The notes under the pieces were generated by a model. It did not search any database, was not told the DNA's origin, and worked only from the letters and a program-made list of their open reading frames with translations. Of a stretch of DNA of 64,000 nt, positions 46,218 to 55,425 are shown one piece after another (position 1 is the stretch's first letter; each line of letters starts with the position of its first letter). The translations under genes and the position numbers were made by a program. This DNA is from Balneolaceae bacterium UBA2956. GTDB lineage: Bacteria; Bacteroidota; Rhodothermia; Balneolales; Balneolaceae. The DNA lies in contig DEBM01000015.1 of NCBI GenBank assembly GCA_002348545.1, positions 37,577 to 101,576 on the forward strand, given 5' to 3'.

Positions 46218-47150
46218 TTAAAACAACTCGATTAATCGTAAATGTTTTAAATAGCGTTCAGGATCCTCTTCAATTGCCTTAATTAACTTGTTCAAATTGT
46301 AGGAAAGCGAATCCACATTTTTATACAATGACCGGTCATTTAAAAGTAAACCTAGACTACCCTCATTCTGATCTATTTTTTTTAATACCGAATTCAGGGT
46401 GATAGATGTTGCCGATAATTCTATTGTCAAGCGGCTCATTTCTACACTTAACACTTCTAAGTTTTTAATACTTTGCTCAATAGATGCCCTAGAATTATCA
46501 CTCAAATCCTCAATAGTTTCCAAGCTTCGTCTAGCCGAACCAATCATATCATTTAATTCATCGCTATTAGATTTAACAGCATCTAATAAATAATCACTTG
46601 TTTGTTTCACATTAGATAAAGCACTACCAATATTAGAAGATGACTGTTTATTAAAAAAATCAAGTGCTCGTAATTTTTCATTAAGCAAAGTAATAGTTAC
46701 TGAAACTGAATCACTAATCGCCGTACCTCGATTAGTGAATGTATTTAAAAGTCCTTCTTTTTGAATACCTTTCAAAGATGAACCCCATTCTAATGACTCT
46801 GAGGAATTTGATCTAATTATCCGAATAGTTGAGGAACCTAGAAAATCCGGTGATGCCAACTGTGCCATAGACCCTTTAGGTAACTGAATATCTTCAATAA
46901 TATTCAAAGTGATTAAGGCACTATCTTCTTGAACCAAGTACTGCATTTCCCGAACCGTTCCAATCTTAAACCCGTTTAAATAAACATTACTGCCTCTAAT
47001 CAATCCCTCAACGCTATCAAATTTTGTGTACAAGACTTTCACTTGAGAAAAAATGGGCTCGTCTTTCATAATCCTGAAACCTAGATATCCGATAATTAGG
47101 GCTAGGAGTACTACTAATCCAATTTTTAATTCATTACTAACTTTTCTCAC
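46218..47150 (-). CDS. MlaD/MCE family lipid transport protein
   Basis: The protein has one N-terminal membrane helix (ELKIGLVVLLALIIGYLGFRIM) and an MCE domain (about residues 25-110: LYTKFDSVEGLIRGSNVYLNG, then LNIIEDIQLPKGSMAQLASPDFLGS). A long helical, coiled-coil tail follows. It is the substrate-binding periplasmic part of a phospholipid transporter with MlaE and MlaF, encoded upstream. The frame starts with a TTG at 47186; GTG at 47150 gives a start (MRKVSNELKIG) closer to homologues, so I use it. Confidence 0.9.
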   Translation of the reverse strand: MRKVSNELKIGLVVLLALIIGYLGFRIMKDEPIFSQVKVLYTKFDSVEGLIRGSNVYLNGFKIGTVREMQYLVQEDSALITLNIIEDIQLPKGSMAQLASPDFLGSSTIRIIRSNSSESLEWGSSLKGIQKEGLLNTFTNRGTAISDSVSVTITLLNEKLRALDFFNKQSSSNIGSALSNVKQTSDYLLDAVKSNSDELNDMIGSARRSLETIEDLSDNSRASIEQSIKNLEVLSVEMSRLTIELSATSITLNSVLKKIDQNEGSLGLLLNDRSLYKNVDSLSYNLNKLIKAIEEDPERYLKHLRLIELF

Positions 47151-47323
47151 AATAATGCTTTTTTTTGAAATCGTTATCTTTAACAATCATTACGTAAAAG
47201 ATACAAGATAAGATATATCCATAAATAACTATGTTGCATTAAACAATATTAAATTAACTTTTACACCATAAAACATACAGACCTTAGTACATCGTTCAAT
47301 GCTTCCTCAGCCAATAAAAACAA

Positions 47324-48058
47324 CTAAATCTGGTATTCACTTGCCTTAATAAAACCCAATAATGATTCATCCGTACTGCTTTTCATTTCCTCTATAGTCC
47401 CCTGCCAACTTAATTTTTTCTGGTCTAAAAATACGACCTTTTCTGCTATCTGTAATACACTATGCATATCATGGGTAATTACAATAGATGTTATCTCCAA
47501 TTGTTCAGACATGTATACTATTAGATCGTTGATCTCGTCGGAGGTTTGAGGATCTAAGCCAGACGTAGGCTCATCATACAACAAATACTCCGGCTCTAAA
47601 ATAATAGCACGCGCAAGACCAACTCTTTTTCGCATTCCACCAGATAGCGCAGATGTTGGCTTATCCCCAGAACCAACTAAATTTACCATTTCTAATGCTT
47701 TTTCGACTTTTTTTCGAATTTCTAGTTCACCTAAATCGGTGAAATAACGAAGCGGAAAGGCCACATTTTCAAAGGTGTTAATTGAATCAAAAAGTGCTCC
47801 ACCTTGAAACAAAATGCCAAACTTCTGACGAATTTTTCGTAATTCGGCATAACTCAATTCAAATAGCTTGTAGCCGTCTATAACAACTTCTCCTTTATCA
47901 GGATACAATAGAGCATTTAAATGTTTCAATAACACTGATTTTCCACAGCCAGACTTTCCTATAATAGCTAAGGTCTCTCCATCTGAGATATCAAATTTTA
48001 TGTTTTCCCAAACAAGATTTTCTCCAAAAGACTTTGATAAATTTTGTATTTCAATCAT
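47324..48058 (-). CDS. MlaF-type ABC transporter ATP-binding protein
   Basis: The 244-residue ATPase has Walker A GKSGCGKS, Q-loop LFQGGALFDSI, signature LSGGMRKRVGLARAI, Walker B LLYDEPTSGLDP and H-loop VITHDM. The GGALFDSINTFENVAFPL segment is typical of the Mla/Ttg2 branch. It powers phospholipid movement by the permease encoded just upstream (63 bases) together with the MlaD-like protein downstream. Confidence 0.96.
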   Translation of the reverse strand: MIEIQNLSKSFGENLVWENIKFDISDGETLAIIGKSGCGKSVLLKHLNALLYPDKGEVVIDGYKLFELSYAELRKIRQKFGILFQGGALFDSINTFENVAFPLRYFTDLGELEIRKKVEKALEMVNLVGSGDKPTSALSGGMRKRVGLARAIILEPEYLLYDEPTSGLDPQTSDEINDLIVYMSEQLEITSIVITHDMHSVLQIAEKVVFLDQKKLSWQGTIEEMKSSTDESLLGFIKASEYQI

Positions 48059-48121
48059 CTTTATTTACTTATCTAATTAGTCATTCTCTTTTGAAAGTTT
48101 CTATACAATTGATACTAAAAT

Positions 48122-48859
48122 TTACAGTAGTAAAGCTGCTAACACAAAATCGGATAGCAATACATAAATACAGCTTAATACGGTGGCTTGAGTTGTAGCA
48201 TTACCCACCCCTTCTGCACCACCACTAGCATAATATCCCTTAAAAGAGGATATAGAGGTAATTACAAAACCAAAGACGAAGGATTTGACCACACCAAAAA
48301 TTACATCTTCAGGGAAAAAAAACTCTCTGGCGCCCTGCATAAATTCTGCTGCAGGTAATATTCCGTCTAAAGAGCCTGCTAGTAAACCGCCTAAAATTCC
48401 CGTTACTGCTGCTATTACATAAAGTACGGGAAACATAAATATGCCCGACAATACCCTAGGAATAACTAAAAAAGTAACCGAATTTAACCCCATAGATTCG
48501 AGAGCATCTATTTGTTCACTCACTCGCATAGTCCCTATTTCCGTAGAAATTCTGGCACCTACTTTACCTGCCAATACCAGGGCTCCAATTACGGCTGCCA
48601 ATTCAATAATAATCGATTGACCTACTATGGATCCAACTATTGAAGCAGGGTAAATATCAGTGTCTAACTGGTAGGCAGTTTGCAAGGTCAATACTGCTCC
48701 AGTAAATACCCCGGTTAGCATAATAATGGGTATAGATTCGTACCCAATTTTCACAAATTCTTGAAATAAATTCTTTCGATAGGTACTAAATTCTAAAATG
48801 GATCGAAGAGCGTGATACAGTAAAGTGGCATATTGCCCTAGTTGACGTATTGCTTCCAT
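48122..48859 (-). CDS. MlaE-type ABC transporter permease
   Basis: The 245-residue permease has five membrane helices and the MlaE signature: MLTGVFTGAVLTLQTAYQL, then ELAAVIGALVLAGKVGARISTEIGTM and SEQIDALESMGLN. It is the first gene of the mlaE-mlaF-mlaD-ppiD-like operon on the minus strand and divergent from porQ. It moves phospholipids between the inner membrane and the periplasmic carrier. Confidence 0.96.
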   Translation of the reverse strand: MEAIRQLGQYATLLYHALRSILEFSTYRKNLFQEFVKIGYESIPIIMLTGVFTGAVLTLQTAYQLDTDIYPASIVGSIVGQSIIIELAAVIGALVLAGKVGARISTEIGTMRVSEQIDALESMGLNSVTFLVIPRVLSGIFMFPVLYVIAAVTGILGGLLAGSLDGILPAAEFMQGAREFFFPEDVIFGVVKSFVFGFVITSISSFKGYYASGGAEGVGNATTQATVLSCIYVLLSDFVLAALLL

Positions 48860-48920
48860 GATTCGATTCTACGGTTAACCATTCAAATAGTTATATTACG
48901 AAAGATTTTTACTAATTGTC

Positions 48921-49946
48921 ATGTTCACTGCCATGCATTTGACCTTTATGAGTCGCCCAATATTACCCTTTTTAATGCTTCTTTCTTTGGGATGGGCAGT
49001 ACCAAATTGTATTCAAGCGCAAGTTTTTTCAACTGAAATTTTTCGCTTTTTACGAATTTCGACCTCTGCTCAGATGGCTGGCATGGGGGGAAATCATGTA
49101 GGGCTATGGAATGTAGACGGTTCAGCATTTTTTGCCAATCCAGCCTACTTATCGCCCAGTGATCATGGATCAGCATCCTTAAGTTTTATGAATTATTTTG
49201 CAGATGCACGCTATAGCAATCTGCATTATGCCTATGATCTAGAGGAAATAGGTACTGTAGCGGCAGGGGTACAATATGCTAGCTATGGAGATATGAGGCG
49301 ATACGATGAATTCGGAGCAGATCTTGGCAGCTTTAATGCCGGTGACTATGTGACCCAGCTAAGCCTAAGCAGGAGACTTTACCCAACAGTTCACAGTGGC
49401 TTTAGCATTAAATGGCTACACTCCTCATTAGATCATCACAACGCTTCTGCTTTTGCATTTTCAGGTGGACTCATCTATACTAACCCCAAAAAGATATTAG
49501 CTGCAGGGATCACTTTTCAAAATTTAGGTTGGGTATATAAAAACTATCTGAATTCTGAAGAAAAACTACCCTTAAATATTTCTTTAGGCGTATCATTTAA
49601 GCCTGAATATTTTCCTTTTCTATTAGCTCTTACACTTAATGACTTACACCGCTGGGAATTACCCGTTTTGGGAGAGGAAAATCCTCGAGCAGTCGATCAC
49701 GTCCTTCGTCACATGCAGCTAGGAGGGGAGGCTAGTATTGGAAAATATGCATATTTACGTTGGGGTTATAGTCCTTATCAACATGAGCAAACGGAAACCG
49801 GGAGATCTATTGACTTAGCCGGAGCTAGTATTGGTTTAGGTATTGTGATTCAAGAATATCAATTCGATATCAGTAAACAATCCTATAGTAGAATGGGCGG
49901 GATTGTTCAAGTTAGCTTTCAACGTATCCGAGCTAAGGGCGATTAA
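48921..49946 (+). CDS. porQ: Type IX secretion system protein PorQ
   Basis: This 341-residue outer-membrane beta-barrel protein has a signal peptide ending near IQAQ and the PorQ/PorV family opening: FLRISTSAQMAGMGGNHVGL, then SAFFANPAYLSP. It ends in RMGGIVQVSF and a basic tail. PorQ is part of the type IX secretion apparatus that exports gliding and surface proteins in Bacteroidota relatives. Met10 is an alternative start that places the signal better. No other secretion genes are adjacent. It is divergent from mlaE. Confidence 0.88.
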   Translation: MFTAMHLTFMSRPILPFLMLLSLGWAVPNCIQAQVFSTEIFRFLRISTSAQMAGMGGNHVGLWNVDGSAFFANPAYLSPSDHGSASLSFMNYFADARYSNLHYAYDLEEIGTVAAGVQYASYGDMRRYDEFGADLGSFNAGDYVTQLSLSRRLYPTVHSGFSIKWLHSSLDHHNASAFAFSGGLIYTNPKKILAAGITFQNLGWVYKNYLNSEEKLPLNISLGVSFKPEYFPFLLALTLNDLHRWELPVLGEENPRAVDHVLRHMQLGGEASIGKYAYLRWGYSPYQHEQTETGRSIDLAGASIGLGIVIQEYQFDISKQSYSRMGGIVQVSFQRIRAKGD

Positions 49947-50161
49947 ATTTTTATATAGATGAATAAATCTACAAGAAAAACTAATCGTTTAAACCAGTCC
50001 CTAGCCGAGCAATAAAAAGTTTCAAATATTCCTATTTTATATAATTCAGAATATATGCCTACACTATGGCAATCAAAGCAAAACTCAAAAGAGGTTCTGA
50101 GTCAATATTTAGTATAATATGCTACCATCACTCTCAACTTTCCCTTCACTCTTACGCAACT

Positions 50162-51337
50162 ATGATTAGATATTTTACCGCTGGAGAATCACATGGGCCA
50201 ACCCTCACAGGAATTATTGAGGGAGTGCCTGCTGGCTTACAGATTAAAGAAGCCGATATCGCAGAACATTTAGCTCGCCGTCAACAAGGGTATGGGAGAG
50301 GTGGAAGAATGGCTTGGGAAAAGGATGTAGCACGCATAGATTCGGGGGTTCGTTTTGGTAAAACCATGGGTGGACCCATTGCTATGGTCATTCAAAATCG
50401 AGCATTTGAAAAAGATAAAGCAGGTTGGCCAGTAGTTATGGATAAAGAAGTAGAGGCCGAAGGTATTGAAAAAATAACCCTCCCTCGTCCCGGTCATGCT
50501 GACCTGGTCGGTGCTCAAAAATATCGATTCAGTGATATTCGGCCAGTGATAGAACGTTCTAGCGCCCGTGAAACTGGCATGCGAGTGGCTTGTGGATCAG
50601 TTGCTCGACAATTTTTAAAAGAATTTGGTATCGAAATCGGAGGTCATATCCTCAGAATTGGTACATCTGGTTACAACAATTGGGATCAAATCAGAGAAAA
50701 AACTGCTGACTTTATGGAAAGTGGTGCTGAATCTTTGTACCAAGCTGCTGATTTATCAGAAGTACGCTGCTTAGATCCCGCTCTAACCGAACAGATGGTC
50801 AACGAAATTAAAACCTATCGCAAGGCAGGCTCCTCACTAGGAGGTATCTATGAAGTCATAGTCACTGGAGTGCCGGTTGGTTTAGGCAGTTATACACATT
50901 GGGACAGAAAAATCGATGGGAAATTAGCCCAGGCTGTCTTGAGTACGCAAGCAATGAAAGGGGTTGAAATTGGATTAGGCTTCGAATCGGGGACCCGACC
51001 AGGGCACCAAGTCCATGACGAAATAATTCATACAGGAAAACGTTTTTCTCGTAGTACCAACCGCTCTGGCGGTATTGAAGGCGGAATGACAACTGGTGAA
51101 CCTATTATTATTCGAGCGGTCATGAAACCAATCCCCACTATGCTCAATCCACTACAAACAGTTGATATACATAGTCTAGAGCAAACAGAAACCCGTTATG
51201 AGCGATCCGATGTATGTGCTATACCAAGAGCTGTCATAGTCGCTGAAAGCGTAATTGCACCTGTCATTGCAAACGCATTTCTGGAAAAATTCGGGGGTGA
51301 TTCTATCAGTGAAATCCAAGAACGGTACTCCATTTAA
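50162..51337 (+). CDS. aroC: Chorismate synthase
   Basis: The 391-residue enzyme makes chorismate from EPSP with reduced FMN. The start at 50162 (MIRYFTAGESHGPTLTGIIEG) is where the family begins; the frame is open 32 codons further upstream. Signatures are GRGGRMAWEKD, IERSSARETGMRVACG, and the closing DVCAIPRAVIVAESV. The LysM-RlpA gene starts 4 bases after its stop. Confidence 0.96.
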   Translation: MIRYFTAGESHGPTLTGIIEGVPAGLQIKEADIAEHLARRQQGYGRGGRMAWEKDVARIDSGVRFGKTMGGPIAMVIQNRAFEKDKAGWPVVMDKEVEAEGIEKITLPRPGHADLVGAQKYRFSDIRPVIERSSARETGMRVACGSVARQFLKEFGIEIGGHILRIGTSGYNNWDQIREKTADFMESGAESLYQAADLSEVRCLDPALTEQMVNEIKTYRKAGSSLGGIYEVIVTGVPVGLGSYTHWDRKIDGKLAQAVLSTQAMKGVEIGLGFESGTRPGHQVHDEIIHTGKRFSRSTNRSGGIEGGMTTGEPIIIRAVMKPIPTMLNPLQTVDIHSLEQTETRYERSDVCAIPRAVIVAESVIAPVIANAFLEKFGGDSISEIQERYSI

Positions 51338-51341
51338 GTTT

Positions 51342-52451
51342 ATGAAAATAGTACTCTCTACCATTATAACCCGATCCTTCGCTGTGCCCGCTCTATTAAT
51401 ATTTACTGGGATATGGCTCATTCTTTTTCAGTTCAATATGGTTCTTGCCCAATCGCAGCAGGGTGGAGAGAAACAAAATATTCAACTCAAACAGAACATA
51501 AGATATCAGAAGTATGAGGTAAAATCAGGAGAAACACTTTATAGTATATCCAGAAGTTTAGGTGTGCAAGTAGAAGAATTGAAAGATTGGAACGAGCTAA
51601 CTGGCAATATAATTTCTATTGGGCAGTTCCTACGCTACAAACCTCAAGATTTATCTTCATTGACCATTAAAAAACAAAGCCAAGCGCTAGAAACAGGAAC
51701 ATCAATTGTTCGCTCAGAAAATGTTGAAACTACTGAATTTTATATTGTAAAAAGCGGAGACAATCTCATTCGTATAGCTGGAGTACACGATATGAGTGTC
51801 AACGAACTAAAAAATTTAAATGAGTTAGACTCTGATTTTATACGGGTTGGACAGCTTCTTACGGTAAAAAAAGTAGTCGACAGTGTTGCTCCAGTAGCAA
51901 CAAATTTCGAGGATGGCTCTGCGCCACAAGGTGCGTTTCTAATTTATATCCTACCCATTAACTTACACATAGATAGTTTACTCAAAAACTTTCAAATGAG
52001 TAGAAAAGAATTGGCCTATTTGAATCCAGATGTAAATATCAACCGTCTAAATCCAGGTCAAAAAATTACCATACTAGCCCCTCCTTCTAGAAATTATGAT
52101 AATCCTTACACCAAATCGGCCTCTATCATAGATGTTGGTCAAGTGGAAATAAGCGTATATAAAGAGTCCGATAGAGCAAAGACTACAACTACTGGTGAGC
52201 TTTATAATCCTGAAGAACTTACCGCAGCGCATGCAAGTATACGATTAGGACAGGTGTTATATGTTAAAAACCCTATCAATGACCGTGGCATTTATGTTCG
52301 CATTAACGACAGAACCACAGAAAATGTCTTGCAGCTTTCTAACTTAGCGCATCATTTGTTAGGATATGGTGGCTCAATCCCTAACTCAAATACCAAACGG
52401 GTTATTTCAAATGCTAAGATGGCTCGTATTTTCACATTGGAAGAGCTCTAG
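51342..52451 (+). CDS. LysM and RlpA-like double-psi barrel protein
   Basis: The 369-residue secreted protein has a signal or membrane segment ending near QSQQ. Two clear LysM repeats follow (KYEVKSGETLYSISRSLGV..., FYIVKSGDNLIRIAGVHDM...), then a third weaker one (LINLHIDSLL region to LNPGQKITIL). The C-terminus is an RlpA-type double-psi beta-barrel (VEISVYKESDRAKTTTTGELYN to IYVRINDRTTENVLQLS). It binds peptidoglycan in the periplasm; RlpA-type lytic activity is not certain. The start at 51342 was chosen because the longer frame runs through the end of aroC. Its stop overlaps the CPBP gene start. Confidence 0.9.
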   Translation: MKIVLSTIITRSFAVPALLIFTGIWLILFQFNMVLAQSQQGGEKQNIQLKQNIRYQKYEVKSGETLYSISRSLGVQVEELKDWNELTGNIISIGQFLRYKPQDLSSLTIKKQSQALETGTSIVRSENVETTEFYIVKSGDNLIRIAGVHDMSVNELKNLNELDSDFIRVGQLLTVKKVVDSVAPVATNFEDGSAPQGAFLIYILPINLHIDSLLKNFQMSRKELAYLNPDVNINRLNPGQKITILAPPSRNYDNPYTKSASIIDVGQVEISVYKESDRAKTTTTGELYNPEELTAAHASIRLGQVLYVKNPINDRGIYVRINDRTTENVLQLSNLAHHLLGYGGSIPNSNTKRVISNAKMARIFTLEEL

Positions 52452-53197
52452 TGAAACAAAAAGTGTACACATCGCCCACTCATCGCTATCATGCACTGAC
52501 TAAGGGTATTTTGTACAGTTTTTTAGCCGCTCTTCCTTTATTCATCATCTATGAGGTACTCATTCTTCTTATGGCACCTGCAACGGAGGTAGTAGTTCGT
52601 ATTAGTGTCGATCTATGGTTTAAACAGTTATTACAACTCATTGGTTTAGAAGCACTTAATATTAGTCTACTTTTAATCCTGATAGTTGGAATATTTATTT
52701 TAATTCACAAACGTGGGGAGTTAAATGAGCTAAGACTAGGTTACTTTGGTGTAATGTTAGTTGAAGCAACCTTATGGGCTATATTAGTATCTTTAATAAG
52801 CTCATCATTAACTAATTGGATACTACCCGGTATGGCGGAACAATCGAGCGGATCGGCTGTACAATTATCATATATTCAAAAGCTTACGCTCTCATTAGGT
52901 GCCGGTTTATACGAAGAACTTTTTTTTAGGGTCCTATTAGTAAGTCTATTTATATGGATATTTAGCAAATTTTTTGGCACAAAATCGTGGGCTAGCTATA
53001 CTTCAGCTGTACTTTTATCTGCAATACTCTTTAGCGCGGTACATTATACAGGCAATATGGGCGACCCCTTTACCATGAGCTCATTTTTGTTTAGGTTTCA
53101 ATTCGGAGTTATTCTTAATGGAATTTATGTTGGGCGAGGGTTCGGAGTTACAGCTTGGACCCATGCCTTATATGATATGATAGTTATTACTTTTTAG
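52451..53197 (+). CDS. CPBP family intramembrane metalloprotease
   Basis: The 248-residue protein has about seven membrane segments and the CPBP (Rce1-like/Abi) motifs: EELFFRVLL (motif 1), SAVHYTGN (motif 2 His) and WTHALYDM (motif 3 His). Such proteins cleave peptides within the membrane or modify prenylated and bacteriocin-related substrates. The GTG start shares one base with the upstream stop (TAGTG), so it is cotranscribed with the LysM-RlpA gene. The substrate is unknown. Confidence 0.9.
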   Translation: MKQKVYTSPTHRYHALTKGILYSFLAALPLFIIYEVLILLMAPATEVVVRISVDLWFKQLLQLIGLEALNISLLLILIVGIFILIHKRGELNELRLGYFGVMLVEATLWAILVSLISSSLTNWILPGMAEQSSGSAVQLSYIQKLTLSLGAGLYEELFFRVLLVSLFIWIFSKFFGTKSWASYTSAVLLSAILFSAVHYTGNMGDPFTMSSFLFRFQFGVILNGIYVGRGFGVTAWTHALYDMIVITF

Positions 53198-53344
53198 AGT
53201 GTTTGAGTTAATTAATATCCCAAAATTAGTCAGATTATTACTGTTAAGTGAAGAGCGACTGTTAGATAAATTAAATTTAATAAAGAAGGAAAAAGCGTAG
53301 TTTAATTTATATTATTTAGAAAAACAGGCATCTAGTAATAGATA

Positions 53345-53359
53345 ATGAGGTCGAATTGA
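53345..53359 (+). other. Minimal upstream frame overlapping the sigma-factor start
   Basis: ATG AGG TCG AAT TGA (53345-53359) is a four-codon frame whose TGA overlaps the TTG start of the sigma gene (TTGA at 53356-53359). This is a termination-reinitiation arrangement that could allow a weak TTG start to be used. It may also be chance. Confidence 0.3.
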
Positions 53360-53922
53360 GTAAAAGAAAACTTGATAAGCAACAAGCATTTAACGAGGAG
53401 ATTCTCCCTCACTTAGATTCTTTGTATAATTTTGCGCTTCGTTTAACAACTGATCCTAGTGATTCAGAAGATCTAGTACAAGATACCATCGTTAAAGCTT
53501 TTCGATTTTTTGATAGCTATGAGAAAGGAACCAATGCAAAGGCATGGTTATTTCGAATACTTAAAAACTCTTTCATTAATAATTATCGAAGAAATTTAAA
53601 AAAACCACAAGAGGTGGACTACGAAGAGGTTGCTGCATTCTATGAAAATGTTCGTGCTGAGCGTACAGAAACAACTGATTTAGAGCATCTGATTTTTCGT
53701 GATAAAATGGATGATCGATTTTCTAAAGCCCTTTCAAAACTTCCTGAAGATTTCCGTACGGTCGTGCTACTGTGTGATGTAGATGGATTCACCTATGAAG
53801 AAATATCCAATATGCTAGATGTACCGATTGGAACCATTCGCTCTCGATTACATAGGGGTAGAAATTTATTAAAAACAGAATTATACGAGCACGCAAAAAA
53901 ACACGGATATACTGACGATTAA
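53356..53922 (+). CDS. ECF-type RNA polymerase sigma factor
   Basis: This 188-residue sigma-70 family factor has region 2 at about 20-90 (ALRLTTDPSDSEDLVQDTIVKAFRFFDSYEKGTNAKAWLFRILKN) and region 4 at about 130-175 (KLPEDFRTVVLLCDVDGFTYEEISNMLDVPIGTIRSRLHRGR). An acidic linker lies between. There is no anti-sigma gene next to it. The TTG start at 53356 is the only plausible one close to region 2. It converges with the orphan kinase gene. Confidence 0.95.
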   Translation: MSKRKLDKQQAFNEEILPHLDSLYNFALRLTTDPSDSEDLVQDTIVKAFRFFDSYEKGTNAKAWLFRILKNSFINNYRRNLKKPQEVDYEEVAAFYENVRAERTETTDLEHLIFRDKMDDRFSKALSKLPEDFRTVVLLCDVDGFTYEEISNMLDVPIGTIRSRLHRGRNLLKTELYEHAKKHGYTDD

Positions 53923-54011
53923 TCTCGTCATAAAAAATACGCATATAAAAGAATGAATGGCTCTTTTTAGTGATATGCTTGTATAATTAAATATTTTTAT
54001 AGCAACCTAGA

Positions 54012-55361
54012 TCAGGTCACATTTAACTGAATTTGCATTATTGTACCAACTCCAACTTCACTCTTAGCGACTGTTAACTCCCCTCCATGATATTCATCAA
54101 TAATTCGCTTTGCCAAATTTAGTCCTAAGCCCCAGCCTCTCTTTTTTGTAGAATAACCAGGTCTAAATATATTCTTCTTAGTCGTTGCATCCATACCAAT
54201 CCCAGTGTCTTCGACCTCAATAAATAATCCATTATTTTCTATATAGCTACGAACAATGATTCCTAGTTTTTTAGAATTATGGGCCATCTGTAAAGCATCC
54301 ATAGCATTCTTCATAAGATTCTCTATGGCCCACTGCAATAATTCTGGATTTAATTTTACTAATCCATTCGCTCTTAGATCGGTTTCAATGTAGACTTCCC
54401 CAGAAATTTTAGGTAATCTCCTCTCCATGTATTTTATTGCCTCATCCAATACAGGTGCAAATTCGATTGACTGTAATTCAGGCTTAGACCCAATTTTACC
54501 AAATCTTTCAGCTACCCCCTTTAGGCGGTATACATCCTTTTCAATTTCATTTAAGAGTTTATGTTGTTCTGCTTGCTTGGGTAAATCGTCCCGAAATAAA
54601 TGAATCCAACCAAGTAAACTAGATATAGGAGTCCCCAATTGGTGGGCGGCCTCTTTTGCCATACCTACCCAGAGGTTGGATTGTTCCATTCGGGTAATAC
54701 TCAATAAACTCGTATACCCAATAAAAAAGAGAAATAGGATCACCACAATTTGAATGGCTGGAACATAACGTAGAACCTGTACAACTGTACTCTCACCATA
54801 ATATACATATTGACGAAGAGCGTCTTCTCCTTCACCTATAATTATGGGAATGGGCGGGTTCATATTTTTTAATTTATGAATATAATTAAGGCGCTTCTCC
54901 TCAGTTTCAATATTTGCACTTCGCACATTTCTAAAGCTATATTCAATTACTGCCCTCCCTTTTTCATCGAGTAATATATATTCAAGAGGAAGATCGTTTT
55001 CATCCACCAAAACCGCAGGTAACTTAAAATTACCTCTATTATCTAAAATAAGTTCATCAGTAACAAAATTCTGCATACTACGCATACCCTCAATTTCTTC
55101 TAGCTTCCGAATTAGGCTGTCGGCTATATCTTCTTTGGTTTCCAATTCGTCAATCACGTTTAGAAGTAAGCGACTAGACTCCTGATGGATAGGTAGAGCG
55201 TTGAACTCAAGTGCCTTGGCCCATAATTGTACACTGGCTTTTTCCTGCTCTAGTATTCTATTTATCAGATACTGATTGTACACTAGTGAACCAATTCCAA
55301 TCAAAATCAGTAATAATGCAAGTAGCCACTTTGTGGGGCCTGTTCGATCGAATAATTTCAT
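54012..55361 (-). CDS. Orphan sensor histidine kinase
   Basis: The 449-residue kinase has membrane helices at about 12-30 and 200-222 and an extracytoplasmic sensor of about 170 residues. HisKA has phospho-acceptor His240 in KEAAHQLGTPISS, a variant box common in Bacteroidota relatives, and the ATPase domain has ENLMKNAMDAL, DTGIGM and GWGLGLNLAKRI. No HAMP domain is evident. No response regulator is adjacent; instead it follows tig-clpP-clpX on the same strand, 64 bases below clpX. Its partner must be encoded elsewhere. Confidence 0.94.
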   Translation of the reverse strand: MKLFDRTGPTKWLLALLLILIGIGSLVYNQYLINRILEQEKASVQLWAKALEFNALPIHQESSRLLLNVIDELETKEDIADSLIRKLEEIEGMRSMQNFVTDELILDNRGNFKLPAVLVDENDLPLEYILLDEKGRAVIEYSFRNVRSANIETEEKRLNYIHKLKNMNPPIPIIIGEGEDALRQYVYYGESTVVQVLRYVPAIQIVVILFLFFIGYTSLLSITRMEQSNLWVGMAKEAAHQLGTPISSLLGWIHLFRDDLPKQAEQHKLLNEIEKDVYRLKGVAERFGKIGSKPELQSIEFAPVLDEAIKYMERRLPKISGEVYIETDLRANGLVKLNPELLQWAIENLMKNAMDALQMAHNSKKLGIIVRSYIENNGLFIEVEDTGIGMDATTKKNIFRPGYSTKKRGWGLGLNLAKRIIDEYHGGELTVAKSEVGVGTIMQIQLNVT

Positions 55362-55425
55362 ATAACTTATTTAATGAATACAATAAACAGGCTGAAATGA
55401 GCTAAAAGTTTTAGGCAGACGGTAC

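Noticed and set aside
50066..50161. 32-codon N-terminal extension of chorismate synthase
   Set aside because: The family begins at MIRYFTAGESHG; the extension has no conserved character.
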